A program made the position numbers and the translations under genes. DNA of 47,880 bases from Verrucomicrobiota bacterium (GTDB taxonomy: Bacteria; Verrucomicrobiota; Verrucomicrobiia; Opitutales; Opitutaceae): contig JAGVUB010000056.1 in NCBI GenBank assembly GCA_019136515.1, forward strand, positions 1 through 47,880, read 5' to 3'. Shown one piece after another: positions 24,386 to 33,039 of the stretch (position 1 is the stretch's first letter; each line of letters opens with the position of its first letter). The notes beneath the pieces were generated by a model. It did not search any database, had not been told where the DNA came from, and saw only the letters and a list, made by a program, of their open reading frames with translations.

Positions 24386-26376
24386 ATGCCCACATCCCGT
24401 TTCCGCGTTCTCCTCAGCGGGCTCGCCCTCGCCGGCAGTCTCGCCGCCGCCGAGAATCCCCTGCTCGTCGAGAGCACCCTCCAGTTCGGCTACCCGCGCT
24501 TCGACCTCGTCCGCGACGAACACTTCCGCCCCGCCTACGAGGCCGCCATGGCGGAGAACCTCCGCGAGATCGAGGCCATCGCCGCCGAACCCGCCGCGCC
24601 CACCTTCGTCAACACCATCGAGGCGCTCGAACGGGCCGGCGTCGGCCTCGAACGCATCGAGCGCATCTTTGGCGGCCTCAACGGCACCGTCACCAATCCG
24701 GCCCTCCAGGCCGTCGAACAGGAGATGGCGCCCAAGCTCGCCGCCCACGCCGACGCCATCCTGCTCAACCCGCGGCTTTTCGCCCGCGTCGCCGATCTTT
24801 ACGCACACCGCGCCGCCCTCGGCCTCGACCCCGAGTCGCTCCGGGCGCTCGAGCGCACCCACAACGACTTCGTCCGGGCCGGCGCCCGCCTCGGCGCGGC
24901 CGAGCAGGAGCGCCTCCGCGCCCTCAACGCCGAGCTCGCCACCCTCGAGACCGCGTTCTCGCAGAACCTCCTGAAGGAGACCAACGCCTCCGCCGTGCTC
25001 GTCGCCACCCGCGCCGAGCTCGCCGGCTGGTCCGAGGCCGCGATCACCGCCGCCGCCGCGGCCGCGCAGGAGGCGGGCCACGAGGGCCAGTTCCTCGTGC
25101 GCCTCGTCAACACCACCGGGCAGCCGCCGCTCGAGGCTCCCGCGGCGGCGAGTTCGACAACCGCGCCGTCGTCGCCCGCCTCGCCCGCCTGCGCGCCGAG
25201 CGCGCCGCGCTCCTCGGCTACGCCAACCACGCCGCCTTCATCCTCGACGACCAGACCGCCCGCACCGCCGAGGCCGTCGACCAGCTTCTGCTCCGGCTCG
25301 CCCCGGCCGCCGTGGCCAACGCCCGCCGCGAGGCCGCCGACCTCCAGCGCCTGCTCGCCGCCGACCATCCCGGGGCGGAACTCGCGGCCTGGGACTGGTC
25401 CTTCTACGCCGAGAAGGTCCGCGCCGAGAAGTACGCCTTCGACGAGTCGCAGCTCCGCCCCTACTTCGAGCTCCACCGCGTGCTCAACGACGGCGTGTTC
25501 TACGCCGCCACCCGGCTCTACGGGATCACCTTCCGCGAGCGCCCCGACCTCCCGCGCTACCACCCCGACACCACCGTGTACGAGGTGCTCGATACCGACG
25601 GCGCCCCGCTCGCCCTGCTCATCGTCGACCCGTACTCCCGCCCATCGAAACGCGGCGGCGCGTGGGCCAACGCCTACGTTTCCCAGAGCGGCCTGCGCGG
25701 CACGCACCCGGTAATCGGGTTGCACCTCAACGTCCCGCCGCCCCCGGCCGGCGAGCCCACCCTGCTCACCTTCGACGAGGTCACGACCGCCTTCCATGAA
25801 TTCGGCCACAACCTCCACTCGCTGCTCTCCGCCGTGCGGTATCCGCGTTTCGCGGGCACAAACGTGCCGCGCGACTTTGTGGAGTTCCCCTCGCAGGTAA
25901 ACGAGATGTGGGCGACGTGGCCCGAGGTGCTGGCCAACTACGCCAAGCACCACCAGACCGGCGCGCCGCTTCCGGCCGAGCTGGTCGCGAAGATCACGGC
26001 CGCCGCGAAGTTCAACCAGGGCTACGCCACCACCGAGTACCTCGCCGCCGCCCTGCTCGACCAGGCCTGGCACCGCCTCACCCCCGCCGAGGTGCCCGAG
26101 GCCGACGGCGTGCTCGCCTTCGAGGCCGCCGCGCTCCGGCGCGCCGGGATGGACTTCGCGCCCGTGCCCCCGCGCTACCGCAGCACCTACTTCAACCACA
26201 TCTTCGCCGGCGGCTACTCGGCCGGCTACTACTCCTACATCTGGGCCGAGGTGCTCGACGCCGACACCGTCGCCTGGTTCAAGGAGCTCTACCGCGCCTT
26301 CCGCGGCGGCGACCCCGAGCTCCAGCCCCTGCTCGACCGCCGCGGTCTCGGCGGCGCCACGCCAGCGGCAAACTGA
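24386..26376 (+). pseudogene. dcp: M3 family peptidyl-dipeptidase, broken by a frameshifting deletion
   Basis: Exported zinc metallopeptidase of the Dcp/oligopeptidase A family. The first frame (from ATG 24386) gives a signal peptide (LLSGLALAGSLAAA) and about 250 residues of the helical N-domain, ending NTTGQPPLE near 25131. The protein then continues in another frame as GSRGGEFDNRAVVARLARLRAERAALLGY and runs to 26376, including the active site HEFGHNLHSLL and the Dcp-type block PRDFVEFPSQVNEMW. In the family about 20 residues stand between the PPL and G-R-G-x-E blocks; here they are missing and the frame changes. As written the catalytic half cannot be made from the normal start. It could be a true mutation or an assembly deletion. 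Confidence 0.85.
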
Positions 26377-26441
26377 CCCCGCCCGCCCTCGCAATGTCGT
26401 ACCTCGATCTGGTGATCGCCTAGCGCGGTTTGCGTTCCGCT

Positions 26442-26496
26442 GTAGCCAGGGGCGGCGACCCCGGCCAGAGGTGCCGGCCTCGCCGCGGCCGGCTAC
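26442..26496. repeat. GTAG/CTAC-ended palindromic element
   Basis: Begins GTAGCCAGGGGCGGCGACCCC and ends GCCGCGGCCGGCTAC. It contains two hairpins (GGGG/CCCC and GCCGGCC/GGCCGGC) with related loops. It has the same architecture as the other GTAG-headed elements but different stems. It lies between the converging M3 peptidase and HEAT-like genes and may also serve as a transcription barrier. Confidence 0.55.
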
Positions 26497-26562
26497 AAAA
26501 TTCCGGAAACGGCGCTCGCGCCGCCGCACCGGCGCGGGTCCGTAACGCTCTCGGACCCGCGG

Positions 26563-28197
26563 CTATAGCAGGCGCTCGATGCCTGCGTGCTTCAGCAACT
26601 GTTGCGCCGCCTCCAGAATCTCCGGGGTGATCACCTGCGCGCCGGTCCGGGCGTCGACCAGACGCTCCTGTATCCGCCGCCCGGAGTAACCGTCGGTCAC
26701 GGCCCACACGGCGGCCTGCAGGACCAGCGAGGAATGCCGGTTTCGCCAGCCGATGGACTCCATCAGCTTCGCCAGGTCGCCCTTCGCGCGCGCGACCCCG
26801 CGGAATCCGTTGCCCTCCTTCGGGATCGGCAACTCGGCGCGCGCGCAGGCGACGGGAATCCGCAACTGGGTCGTGCCGGGCTCGAGTTCGAACCGCACAT
26901 CGGCCGTCGACACCATGTCCTGCCAATGCCCCGACGCGAGGAAGAGCGTGCCGATCGGGATGCGCACCTTCATGCACACTCCCGTCGTATTGGTGACGGC
27001 GGCCGTGACGACGGTGATCGACTCGCCGAGCACCTCGAGGCGGACCAGCCCGCGGGCCAGCAGATCGTGCAGGTTCAGTTCGCCGCCCCACGGATCGAGC
27101 CCGCCCATGCGGTGCCGCACGAGCTTGCGATTGGCCTCCTCGCGGCAGGGGTGGTCGACCCGCACCAGCTCCTCCAGCCGCGCCTTGTGGGCGGCGACCT
27201 CCGGGTCGAGCATCCGACAAGCGATCACCAGCAACGCCGCCGGCGCGTGGTCGGAACTCAGTTTCTGAAACAGCGCCAGCGCGACCGGCTTCGCCTCTGG
27301 CTCACCGTTTTTCGAATACTGCTCGTACAACCGGCCGAGCGCCGCCACCGCCTTGGGGTCGGGCCTTTGACCGAGGCGGCTGCGCCCCTGTTCGATCAAG
27401 GTGGCAAGCAGCTTGAACTTCGGCTGGTTGAAAACCTTCGCGCAGAAATCGACGAGGTCCGGGCTGTCGGCCGCACGCGCCTCGAGAAACTCCACGAGCT
27501 TCGGCGCCATCGGCTGCCCGATGACGACCAGCGCCCGGAACGCCCGCTGCCGCACCTCCACGAACGCGTCGGTCGTCGCTTCGAGGATGAACGGCAGGAG
27601 CGTGAGATCGCCGGCCTTCGGTGCGATCTCCAGAAAACAGGCACGGAAGACGGGGTTCGGATCCCGCGCCATGAAGGCCAGTTGCTCGCGCTCCCGGCCG
27701 GCGCACAACAGCAGCGCGATGGGCAGGAGCTTCATCCGGTCGGGGTCGTACTCCTTGTACGAATCGAGCGAGCCGCCGACCCCCAGCGTGGGTTTCCGGT
27801 AGTACTCCCGCTGGCGCTGGAGCGTCGCCACCAACACGCGGGGGTCGGAGAACTTCTCCAGGAATTGCCGGAGCTGGGGCTCGTGGTGTCTCCCGAGGTC
27901 GGCCGCCGGGGTCCGGTCGACGTACTTGTTCGCGTTGGCCAGTTGCACGAAGAGGGCGACGAAGGTCTCCCGGAGCTGATGAACCTCGTCGCCGAGGACG
28001 AGATCCAGAAGGGCGCTCAACGTTCCGAGGGCATCGCTACACGCCCCCGGTTCCGCGGCGAGCTCCGCCAACGCCTGCAACGCCTTCGTGCGGTCCTCGG
28101 CGCTGCGCGTCTCGTCGCGGACCTGCCGCAACAACGCGAGCCCTTCGCCCCGCTTCCGCAGGGCGCGTACGCTATCCTTGCTCCCGAACCAACCCAT
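26563..28197 (-). CDS. HEAT-repeat-like protein of unknown function
   Basis: 544 residues without signal peptide or membrane segment. Residues about 20-330 are helical and repeat-like (LKALQALAELAAEPGA; DAFVEVRQRAFRALVVIGQPMAPKLVEFLEA), consistent with HEAT/ARM solenoids. The C-terminal third is different: a beta-rich part (MKVRIPIGTLFLASGHWQDMV, FELEPGTTQLRIPVACA), then a helical end. No catalytic motif is visible. It starts MGWFGSKDSVRAL, which could be a basic/amphipathic N-terminus. A scaffold role is a guess. Confidence 0.75.
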   Translation of the reverse strand: MGWFGSKDSVRALRKRGEGLALLRQVRDETRSAEDRTKALQALAELAAEPGACSDALGTLSALLDLVLGDEVHQLRETFVALFVQLANANKYVDRTPAADLGRHHEPQLRQFLEKFSDPRVLVATLQRQREYYRKPTLGVGGSLDSYKEYDPDRMKLLPIALLLCAGREREQLAFMARDPNPVFRACFLEIAPKAGDLTLLPFILEATTDAFVEVRQRAFRALVVIGQPMAPKLVEFLEARAADSPDLVDFCAKVFNQPKFKLLATLIEQGRSRLGQRPDPKAVAALGRLYEQYSKNGEPEAKPVALALFQKLSSDHAPAALLVIACRMLDPEVAAHKARLEELVRVDHPCREEANRKLVRHRMGGLDPWGGELNLHDLLARGLVRLEVLGESITVVTAAVTNTTGVCMKVRIPIGTLFLASGHWQDMVSTADVRFELEPGTTQLRIPVACARAELPIPKEGNGFRGVARAKGDLAKLMESIGWRNRHSSLVLQAAVWAVTDGYSGRRIQERLVDARTGAQVITPEILEAAQQLLKHAGIERLL

Positions 28198-28225
28198 GGG
28201 CGTTTCTTCCTATCCGCAGCGCGGC

Positions 28226-28294
28226 TCAGTTCCCCGGCACGCCGGAGACCAAGGTGGCAAACGCCAGCAGGGCGATCGTGAGGTTCTTGTTCAT
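28226..28294 (-). CDS. Possible 22-residue hydrophobic peptide
   Basis: ATG at 28294 encodes MNKNLTIALLAFATLVSGVPGN and stops at 28226. It resembles a signal peptide or a tiny membrane peptide. No Shine-Dalgarno is seen and there is no downstream in-frame extension, so it may be a remnant of an exported protein gene. Confidence 0.2.
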   Translation of the reverse strand: MNKNLTIALLAFATLVSGVPGN

Positions 28295-28396
28295 GGGGGA
28301 CAGCGGGGCAGGGCCTCCGGGGGTACGGCTGGACGGGCAGACTGTCCGCGAGATCGCATGACGCAATGCCCAACTCCAGCGCTCCGGTGTTGGCAA

Positions 28397-28429
28397 GAAA
28401 AACGCCGCCCTGCATCTGGTGGGCGGCGT
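28397..28429 (-). terminator. Intrinsic terminator after the PEP-CTERM gene
   Basis: On the minus strand ACGCCGCCC and GGGCGGCGT form a 9-bp perfect stem with a 10-base loop, followed by TTTTTCTTG. It lies 30 bases after the stop of the PEP-CTERM gene and fits a Rho-independent terminator. Confidence 0.8.
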
Positions 28430-28458
28430 CGAAGAGCGAAAGAGACGGGGGATCGCAA

Positions 28459-29157
28459 TCACCGGGCGCTTCTGCGCATCCGGAGGCGGCGGAGTCCGAT
28501 CAGGCCGAGAAGCCCGAGCGCCGCGACCAAGCCGTAGGTCGACGGCTCCGGAACCGCCGCCGGTTGATTGCCTCCGTCCGTCTGGAGGGCAAGCCTGACG
28601 TCAGGCGCCAAATGGGAGTAGCCGAAAAGGAAACTCGTGTCGGACGCAAAGTCGCCCCCGAAGGCAATCAGCCCACCACGATAGTCGTTGAGGTAGTCGA
28701 GCGCAGCGGCGTCACCTAGGTCGACATCGACGAACGCGCCGTTGACCGCGGAAGTCACCGTCACCGAGCCGAGCACCGGACCGGCCCCCAAGGCGTTGTA
28801 AATATCCAGCGATGACGTTCCACTCACGATCTCCGCAGGCGAAAACCCGGTCACGCCATAGAGGCTATACACCCCGGAGCCCGCACCACTGAAGCCATTG
28901 CTCGGGTTCCACGCGGAAAGTGTCGCCGAGACGATCGGGGTCTGGATGGATGATAGATCGAAAACGAAGAAATTGTGGTGATGCGAGATCTCCAGCAACC
29001 CGGTGAGGTAGTTGGGATTGGTCGGGCTGTGCTCTCCGGTCGATTTGTACCAGCCGGTGGTGGTGGCGCCGATAAGTTGCGCGTGGGCGGTCGGGGTCAG
29101 GATGGCCGCCGCCAGAAGGCCGCCAAGGGCCGCGAGCTGTCGCAGGGAGAGGTGCAT
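28459..29157 (-). CDS. PEP-CTERM sorted secreted protein
   Basis: 232 residues. The N-terminus is a signal peptide (LAALGGLLAAAILTPTAHA). The C-terminus has the PEP-CTERM signal: VPEPSTYGLVAALG, a transmembrane stretch, and RRLRMRR at the end. This directs the protein to the exosortase pathway and to the envelope or exopolymer. The central region is predicted beta-rich with no catalytic motif; it is similar in style to other short verrucomicrobial PEP-CTERM proteins. A terminator follows. The region upstream (29158-29572) is shared with a divergent acetyltransferase gene. Confidence 0.88.
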   Translation of the reverse strand: MHLSLRQLAALGGLLAAAILTPTAHAQLIGATTTGWYKSTGEHSPTNPNYLTGLLEISHHHNFFVFDLSSIQTPIVSATLSAWNPSNGFSGAGSGVYSLYGVTGFSPAEIVSGTSSLDIYNALGAGPVLGSVTVTSAVNGAFVDVDLGDAAALDYLNDYRGGLIAFGGDFASDTSFLFGYSHLAPDVRLALQTDGGNQPAAVPEPSTYGLVAALGLLGLIGLRRLRMRRSAR

Positions 29158-29572
29158 GGGATGATGGGCTGAAAACGGAAGCGCCGGCGTCGAGCTTCAT
29201 CGCCTGAAGCAGGCTCGCCAAGTTTCTCGGGTTTAGGGAGCCAGGAGCCAACGCGATGGATACAGCAGTCGTCAATTCCAGACTACTTTCGCCACGAATC
29301 TGGCCCGGGCCAGACGGCGGGAGCGAGGGGCGAAGCCCGCCCGTACCCGCAACAATCCGTGGTCCCCAGCGGGGGCCTTGCTCCATCGCGCCCCGCGCAC
29401 TCGGCGCGAGCGCGCAGACGAGACCGCCGAAAGCGACGGTGTTGACGTGGCGGCGACGTCGCTGCTGTGCTGTCAAACATGTCTGGAGACGGCGGAGGGG
29501 GCCCGCCCGCCACACCGGGCGCCGGCACAAGTCGGGCTCGTGTTCGCGCCGCGGGCCGTCAATCTCGCAGCC
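29158..29572. other. 415-base divergent intergenic region
   Basis: Separates the PEP-CTERM gene (minus) and the acetyltransferase gene (plus). It holds short GC-rich inverted repeats such as GGCGGG...CCCGCC near 29319-29343. The acetyltransferase frame is open through it from 29378 but without family-like sequence. No clear promoter is recognised. Confidence 0.4.
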
Positions 29573-30088
29573 ATGGCGCGCACCGATTCGAGGATCGTCG
29601 TGGAAACCGAGCGCGGCGGCGACGAAGCCGCCATCGCCGCGCTGACGGCCGAGGCATTTCGCAACCACCCCTACAGCCACGGGCAGGAATCCGCTGTCAT
29701 CGAGGCGCTGCGGAGCGCGGGCGCGTTGAGCGTGTCACTCGTCGCACGCCGGGCCGGCGAAATCGTCGGCCACGTCGCGGCCTCTCCGGTGCAGGTCGGC
29801 GCCGCTGCCGCGGGCTGGTACGGGCTCGGGCCGCTCTCCGTCCTTCCCGCCCGGCAACGCCGGGGCATCGGCAGCCTGCTCATGCGCGCGGTGCTGGAGG
29901 AGCTGCAGCGACGCGGCGCCCGCGGCTGCGTGCTCGTCGGTCCGCCGGAGTACTACATCCGCTTCGGTTTTCGCACCGACCCTTCCGTGACGGTGGCGCA
30001 TGTCCCGCCGGAGTACTGTCTGCTCCTGCGCTTGGCTCCCAACAGCGACACCGGCGAGGCAGTCTTCCACGCGGCATTCTCGTTGTAG
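29573..30088 (+). CDS. GNAT family N-acetyltransferase
   Basis: 171 residues from the ATG at 29573. It has the GNAT fold order: N-terminal strand and helix (DEAAIAALTAEAFRNHPY), the motif A acetyl-CoA loop RQRRGIGSLLMRAVLEEL preceded by LGPLSVLP, and the C-terminal VLVGPPEYYIRFGF block. The GxPxYYxRFGF end is typical of a widespread uncharacterised group of small predicted N-acetyltransferases. The substrate cannot be told. The ORF is open further upstream to 29378 but those residues are not like the family. Confidence 0.88.
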   Translation: MARTDSRIVVETERGGDEAAIAALTAEAFRNHPYSHGQESAVIEALRSAGALSVSLVARRAGEIVGHVAASPVQVGAAAAGWYGLGPLSVLPARQRRGIGSLLMRAVLEELQRRGARGCVLVGPPEYYIRFGFRTDPSVTVAHVPPEYCLLLRLAPNSDTGEAVFHAAFSL

Positions 30089-30189
30089 GGCAAAGGCCAG
30101 AGTGCAGGCAGAGAACGCCGCCACCGCGCGAGCGCATCCGGTTTCCTCTGCGATTTGTGTCCGCGAAACCCGCGCCCAAGCTACCCGGC

Positions 30190-30642
30190 ATGGCCACGCC
30201 CGACGACGATCCCCACAACCTCCAGCGCTTTGTCGCCGCGCAGGAGGAGGCGTACACCGCGGCGCTGGGCGAGCTCCGTGCCGGGCGAAAACGCACGCAC
30301 TGGATGTGGTTCGTCTTTCCGCAGGTGACCGGGCTGGGCGCCAGCCCCACCGCGCGATTCTACGCAATCCAGTCCCACGCCGAAGCGGAAGCCTACCTCG
30401 CCCACCCGCTCCTCGGCGCCCGGTTGCAGGAATGCGCCGGGGCCTTGCTCGCGGTGAACGGCCGCACCGCCGAGCAGATCATGGGCTTCCCCGACCACCT
30501 GAAACTCCAGTCTTCGATGACACTTTTCGCCGCCCTCGCCGGGCCCGGCAACCCCTTCGCCGCCGTGCTGGATAGATACTACGAAGGGAGACGTTGCCCG
30601 CAGACGTTGGCGTTCCTGGCGCCCGAGACCGAGACGTCGTAG
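30190..30642 (+). CDS. DUF1810 family protein
   Basis: 150 residues. It carries the family sequence: DPHNLQRFVAAQE, then AGRKRTHWMWFVFPQVTGLG, ATARF-like YAIQSHAEAEAYLAHP, LGARL and SSMTLFAAL. DUF1810 is a small all-helical family (calpastatin-like annotation in some databases is misleading) of unknown biochemical role. It starts 101 bases after the acetyltransferase and may be transcribed with it. Confidence 0.92.
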   Translation: MATPDDDPHNLQRFVAAQEEAYTAALGELRAGRKRTHWMWFVFPQVTGLGASPTARFYAIQSHAEAEAYLAHPLLGARLQECAGALLAVNGRTAEQIMGFPDHLKLQSSMTLFAALAGPGNPFAAVLDRYYEGRRCPQTLAFLAPETETS

Positions 30643-30803
30643 CCGACGCCGTTCGCCCTTTCAGGGGAAATGCGGCCGGGAAATCCCACAGAGGCTTTGC
30701 TGTCGCGTCAGCCCGGTGACGCTCCGGCTGCGCCATGGCGCCGTTTCCGCCCACCGGTCTGTTCTTTCCCGGGCCGAATGAGTCACCTACGTTTGGCGCC
30801 CCT

Positions 30804-32000
30804 ATGCACCAAGTCCCGCTGGCCGAACTGAACGACCGCATGGCGCGTTTCCGCGCACGGATGGACGCCGACTGCCCAGACTGGGAGCTGGCGGCGTTCT
30901 TCGGCCGGATCAACCAGTACTATTTCACTGGCACGATGCAGGACGCGCTGCTGCTGGTGCCGCGCGGCGGCGAGGCGGTGCTGTGGGTGCGGCGCAGCTA
31001 CGAACGCGCGCAGACGGAGTCGCTCTTCCCCTCCATTCGCCCAATGAAGAGTTTCCGCGAGGCGCTCCCGGCGGGCGCGCCGGGCTGGCGGACGATCCAT
31101 CTTGAGACCGAGCTGGCCCCGCTCGCGCTGGTGCAGCGTTTCCGGAAGCATTTCGCGTGCGACGAAGTGGCCGCGCTCGACGGCATGATCGCACGGGTGC
31201 GGGCGGTGAAGAGCCCGTACGAGCTGGCGCTCATGGCGCGCAGCGGCGCGATGCACCGGCGGTTGTTGGAGGAACAGGTGCCGGCATTGCTGCGCGAAGG
31301 GATCAGCGAGGCGGAGTTCGCCTGTGACCTGTACTCGTTGATGGTGCGCGAGGGGCACCAGGGCACGGTTCGCTTCGGGATGTTCGGCGTGGATCTCGCC
31401 GTGGGGCAGATCGGTTTCGGGGAGAATTCGCTATACCCGACGAGCTTCGACGGCCCGGGCGGCGCGGTGGGCATCGGCCCGGCGGCACCGGTGCTCGGCA
31501 GCCGCGAGCGCACGCTGCGCGCGGGCGATCTGGTGTTCGTCGACATCGGCTGCGCGATCGACGGTTATTCGAGCGACAAGACCATGGTGTATCAGTTCGG
31601 CCGGGCGCTGCCTGCGGAGGCGTTGGCGATCCACCGGCGTTGCGTGGAGATCGAGCGCAGCGTGGCCGCGGCGCTGAAGCCTGGCGCGATCCCGGCGGAG
31701 ATCTACCGCCAGACGCTCGCCGGGCTGGAGCCGGCGTTTCTCGAACACTTCATGGGCTTCGGCGTGCGACGGGCGAATTTCCTCGGGCACGGTGTGGGCC
31801 TGCAAATCGACGAATGGCCCGTGCTGGCCGAGGGCTTCGAGGAACCGCTCGCCGAGGACATGGTGCTGGCTGTCGAGCCCAAGCGCGGCGTGCCCGGCGT
31901 GGGCTTGGTCGGCAGCGAGAACACGTATCGGGTCACGCCCGCCGGCGGAATCAGTCTCACCGGCGCAAGTCCGGGGCTGCTGCTCGTTCAGGGAAAGTAG
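30804..32000 (+). CDS. M24 family peptidase (Xaa-Pro aminopeptidase-like)
   Basis: 398 residues. An N-terminal creatinase-type domain (1-140) precedes the pita-bread catalytic domain. All five metal ligands are visible: Asp in VFVDIGC, Asp in SSDKTM, His in FLGHGVG, Glu in AVEPK and Glu in GSENTY. It probably removes N-terminal residues next to proline from peptides in the cytosol. The start at 30804 (MHQVPLAELNDRMARF) is chosen because the upstream 23 residues are not like the family. It is a single gene followed by repeats. Confidence 0.9.
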   Translation: MHQVPLAELNDRMARFRARMDADCPDWELAAFFGRINQYYFTGTMQDALLLVPRGGEAVLWVRRSYERAQTESLFPSIRPMKSFREALPAGAPGWRTIHLETELAPLALVQRFRKHFACDEVAALDGMIARVRAVKSPYELALMARSGAMHRRLLEEQVPALLREGISEAEFACDLYSLMVREGHQGTVRFGMFGVDLAVGQIGFGENSLYPTSFDGPGGAVGIGPAAPVLGSRERTLRAGDLVFVDIGCAIDGYSSDKTMVYQFGRALPAEALAIHRRCVEIERSVAAALKPGAIPAEIYRQTLAGLEPAFLEHFMGFGVRRANFLGHGVGLQIDEWPVLAEGFEEPLAEDMVLAVEPKRGVPGVGLVGSENTYRVTPAGGISLTGASPGLLLVQGK

Positions 32001-32019
32001 CGAGGAGACGGAAGGATTG

Positions 32020-32215
32020 AACCGCAAGGATCGCAAAGAACTCAAAGAGCCGGAGCCGAGCGCGCCGAGCGCCGCTCTCACGAGCCACGCCACACTGCTA
32101 ACCAGCTCCCCGCGATCTTTGCGTTCCTTGCGATTACCATATCCGGAATCTTCAACCACAGAGCACACAGAGAACCGGAAGAGGTCCGGACTCATTGCTC
32201 TCCGTGCCCTGTGGT
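32020..32215. repeat. Composite element of two consecutive inverted repeats
   Basis: The first pair is AACCGCAAGGATCGCAAAGA (32020-32039) and TCTTTGCGTTCCTTGCGATT (32116-32135), 18 of 20 bases complementary. The second pair is ACCACAGAGCACACAGAG (32155-32172) and CTCTCCGTGCCCTGTGGT (32198-32215), 15 of 18. There is no ORF inside. It resembles MITE-like or dispersed repeat elements with terminal inverted repeats. Confidence 0.6.
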
Positions 32216-32244
32216 GGGGCGTCCGCCTCTGAATCGGCGGAAAG

Positions 32245-32270
32245 GCTGAACGGCTGCGCCGTTCAGCTAC
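32245..32270. repeat. Hairpin with CTAC end (copy A)
   Basis: GCTGAACGG and CCGTTCAGC enclose CTGCG and are followed by CTAC. A nearly identical copy is at 32973-32997; both are followed by GGGATCGTTCC and then a LarA-like 3' end, so this is part of one duplicated block. Confidence 0.65.
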
Positions 32271-32301
32271 GGGATCGTTCCCGCTTTCCTGACTTCCACA
32301 T

Positions 32302-32382
32302 TCAGTACTCGAAGCGTCCGCGGTAGGCCCAGAGGCGGATAGCGGGGTCCGAGATGTAGAAGATCCGCTCGCCGTCGGGCAT
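32302..32382 (-). pseudogene. Fragment of a second LarA-like gene (last 26 codons)
   Basis: Minus-strand reading gives a 26-residue end, PDGERIFYISDPAIRLWAYRG and so on. It matches the C-terminus of the full gene at 33040-34317 (PDGERIFYISNPAIGLW) with two substitutions. The match extends downstream through the hairpin, but upstream of 32382 it stops. It is thus a partial duplication, not a working gene. Confidence 0.75.
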
Positions 32383-32462
32383 GAGTCCCCATCGGCCAAT
32401 ATCCGTTGGACTTTGAACATTCGACTACCGTTCCATCGAGCCAGCATCACCGCACCCCAATC

Positions 32463-32912
32463 ATGAACTCACGATACACGGCCCTTTTCTCACTCCTGCT
32501 GATCTGCATCTGTACACCTGCCTGTTGCGCCGTAGAGCTGGCAGCGACGACAGTCGAAAAACCCACGCGGGAGATGACCTCCACTCTCGCAGATGGAACC
32601 GTGGTGGTAACGGCCAAGCTCTATGGCGACTTCGACAAGGCCCCGATGCCCCATGTCATGGCGGTGGCCAAGTATCCGAGGTCACTACGCGCTAACCACA
32701 CAACCGGGCAGGCCGTCGTAAGCTTCACGATCGACGCCAAAGGCACCGCAAAGGACTTCCAGACGAAGGCAACGAATCCGGACTTCGCCAAAGCTGCGCT
32801 CGAAGCAGCGAAACGGTCACGTTTCGCTGCGGCAAAGAAAGGGGGGAGAACAGTACCCTGCCGCTACGAATGGATCTTCGACTTCCCCGGCCCGTGGGTA
32901 GACGGCAAGTAA
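32463..32912 (+). CDS. Exported protein with TonB C-terminal-like domain
   Basis: 149 residues. Signal peptide or anchor at the N-terminus (YTALFSLLLICICTPACC, possibly a lipoprotein). The remaining part is a TonB-C-terminal-type domain: PHVMAVAKYPRSLR, TGQAVVSFTIDAKGTAKDF, DFAKAALEAAKRSRFAAAKK and a final strand CRYEWIFDF. It lacks the Pro-rich periplasmic linker and the long anchor of true TonB. Such short proteins are frequent in this phylum with unknown role. It is less GC-rich than its neighbours and lies between a LarA fragment and the intact LarA-like gene. Confidence 0.78.
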   Translation: MNSRYTALFSLLLICICTPACCAVELAATTVEKPTREMTSTLADGTVVVTAKLYGDFDKAPMPHVMAVAKYPRSLRANHTTGQAVVSFTIDAKGTAKDFQTKATNPDFAKAALEAAKRSRFAAAKKGGRTVPCRYEWIFDFPGPWVDGK

Positions 32913-32972
32913 GGTGCTACTTCGCAACTGGGGTCGCTCCGGATTTCGTGAGTTCCAGATTCTCCAGCTCGA

Positions 32973-32997
32973 CTGAACGGCGGCGCCGTTCAGCTAC
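32973..32997. repeat. Hairpin with CTAC end (copy B)
   Basis: CTGAACGG and CCGTTCAG around CGGCG, then CTAC. It pairs with copy A at 32245-32270 and lies just after the stop side of the intact LarA-like gene. Confidence 0.65.
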
Positions 32998-33039
32998 GGG
33001 ATCGTTCCTGATCTCCTGAGTTCCAGATTCTCTGCTGCC

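Larger units (their letters stand above)
32001..32462. other. 462-base region of repeats and a gene fragment
   Basis: Contains, in order, a composite inverted-repeat element (32020-32215), a hairpin with CTAC end (32245-32270), and a copy of the 3' end of the LarA-like gene (32302-32382, minus strand). No functional gene is seen. Confidence 0.7.

Noticed and set aside
31400-32450. 339-codon minus-strand ORF across the M24 gene end and repeats
   Set aside because: Overlaps the well-supported M24 peptidase and the inverted-repeat element; no conserved content.
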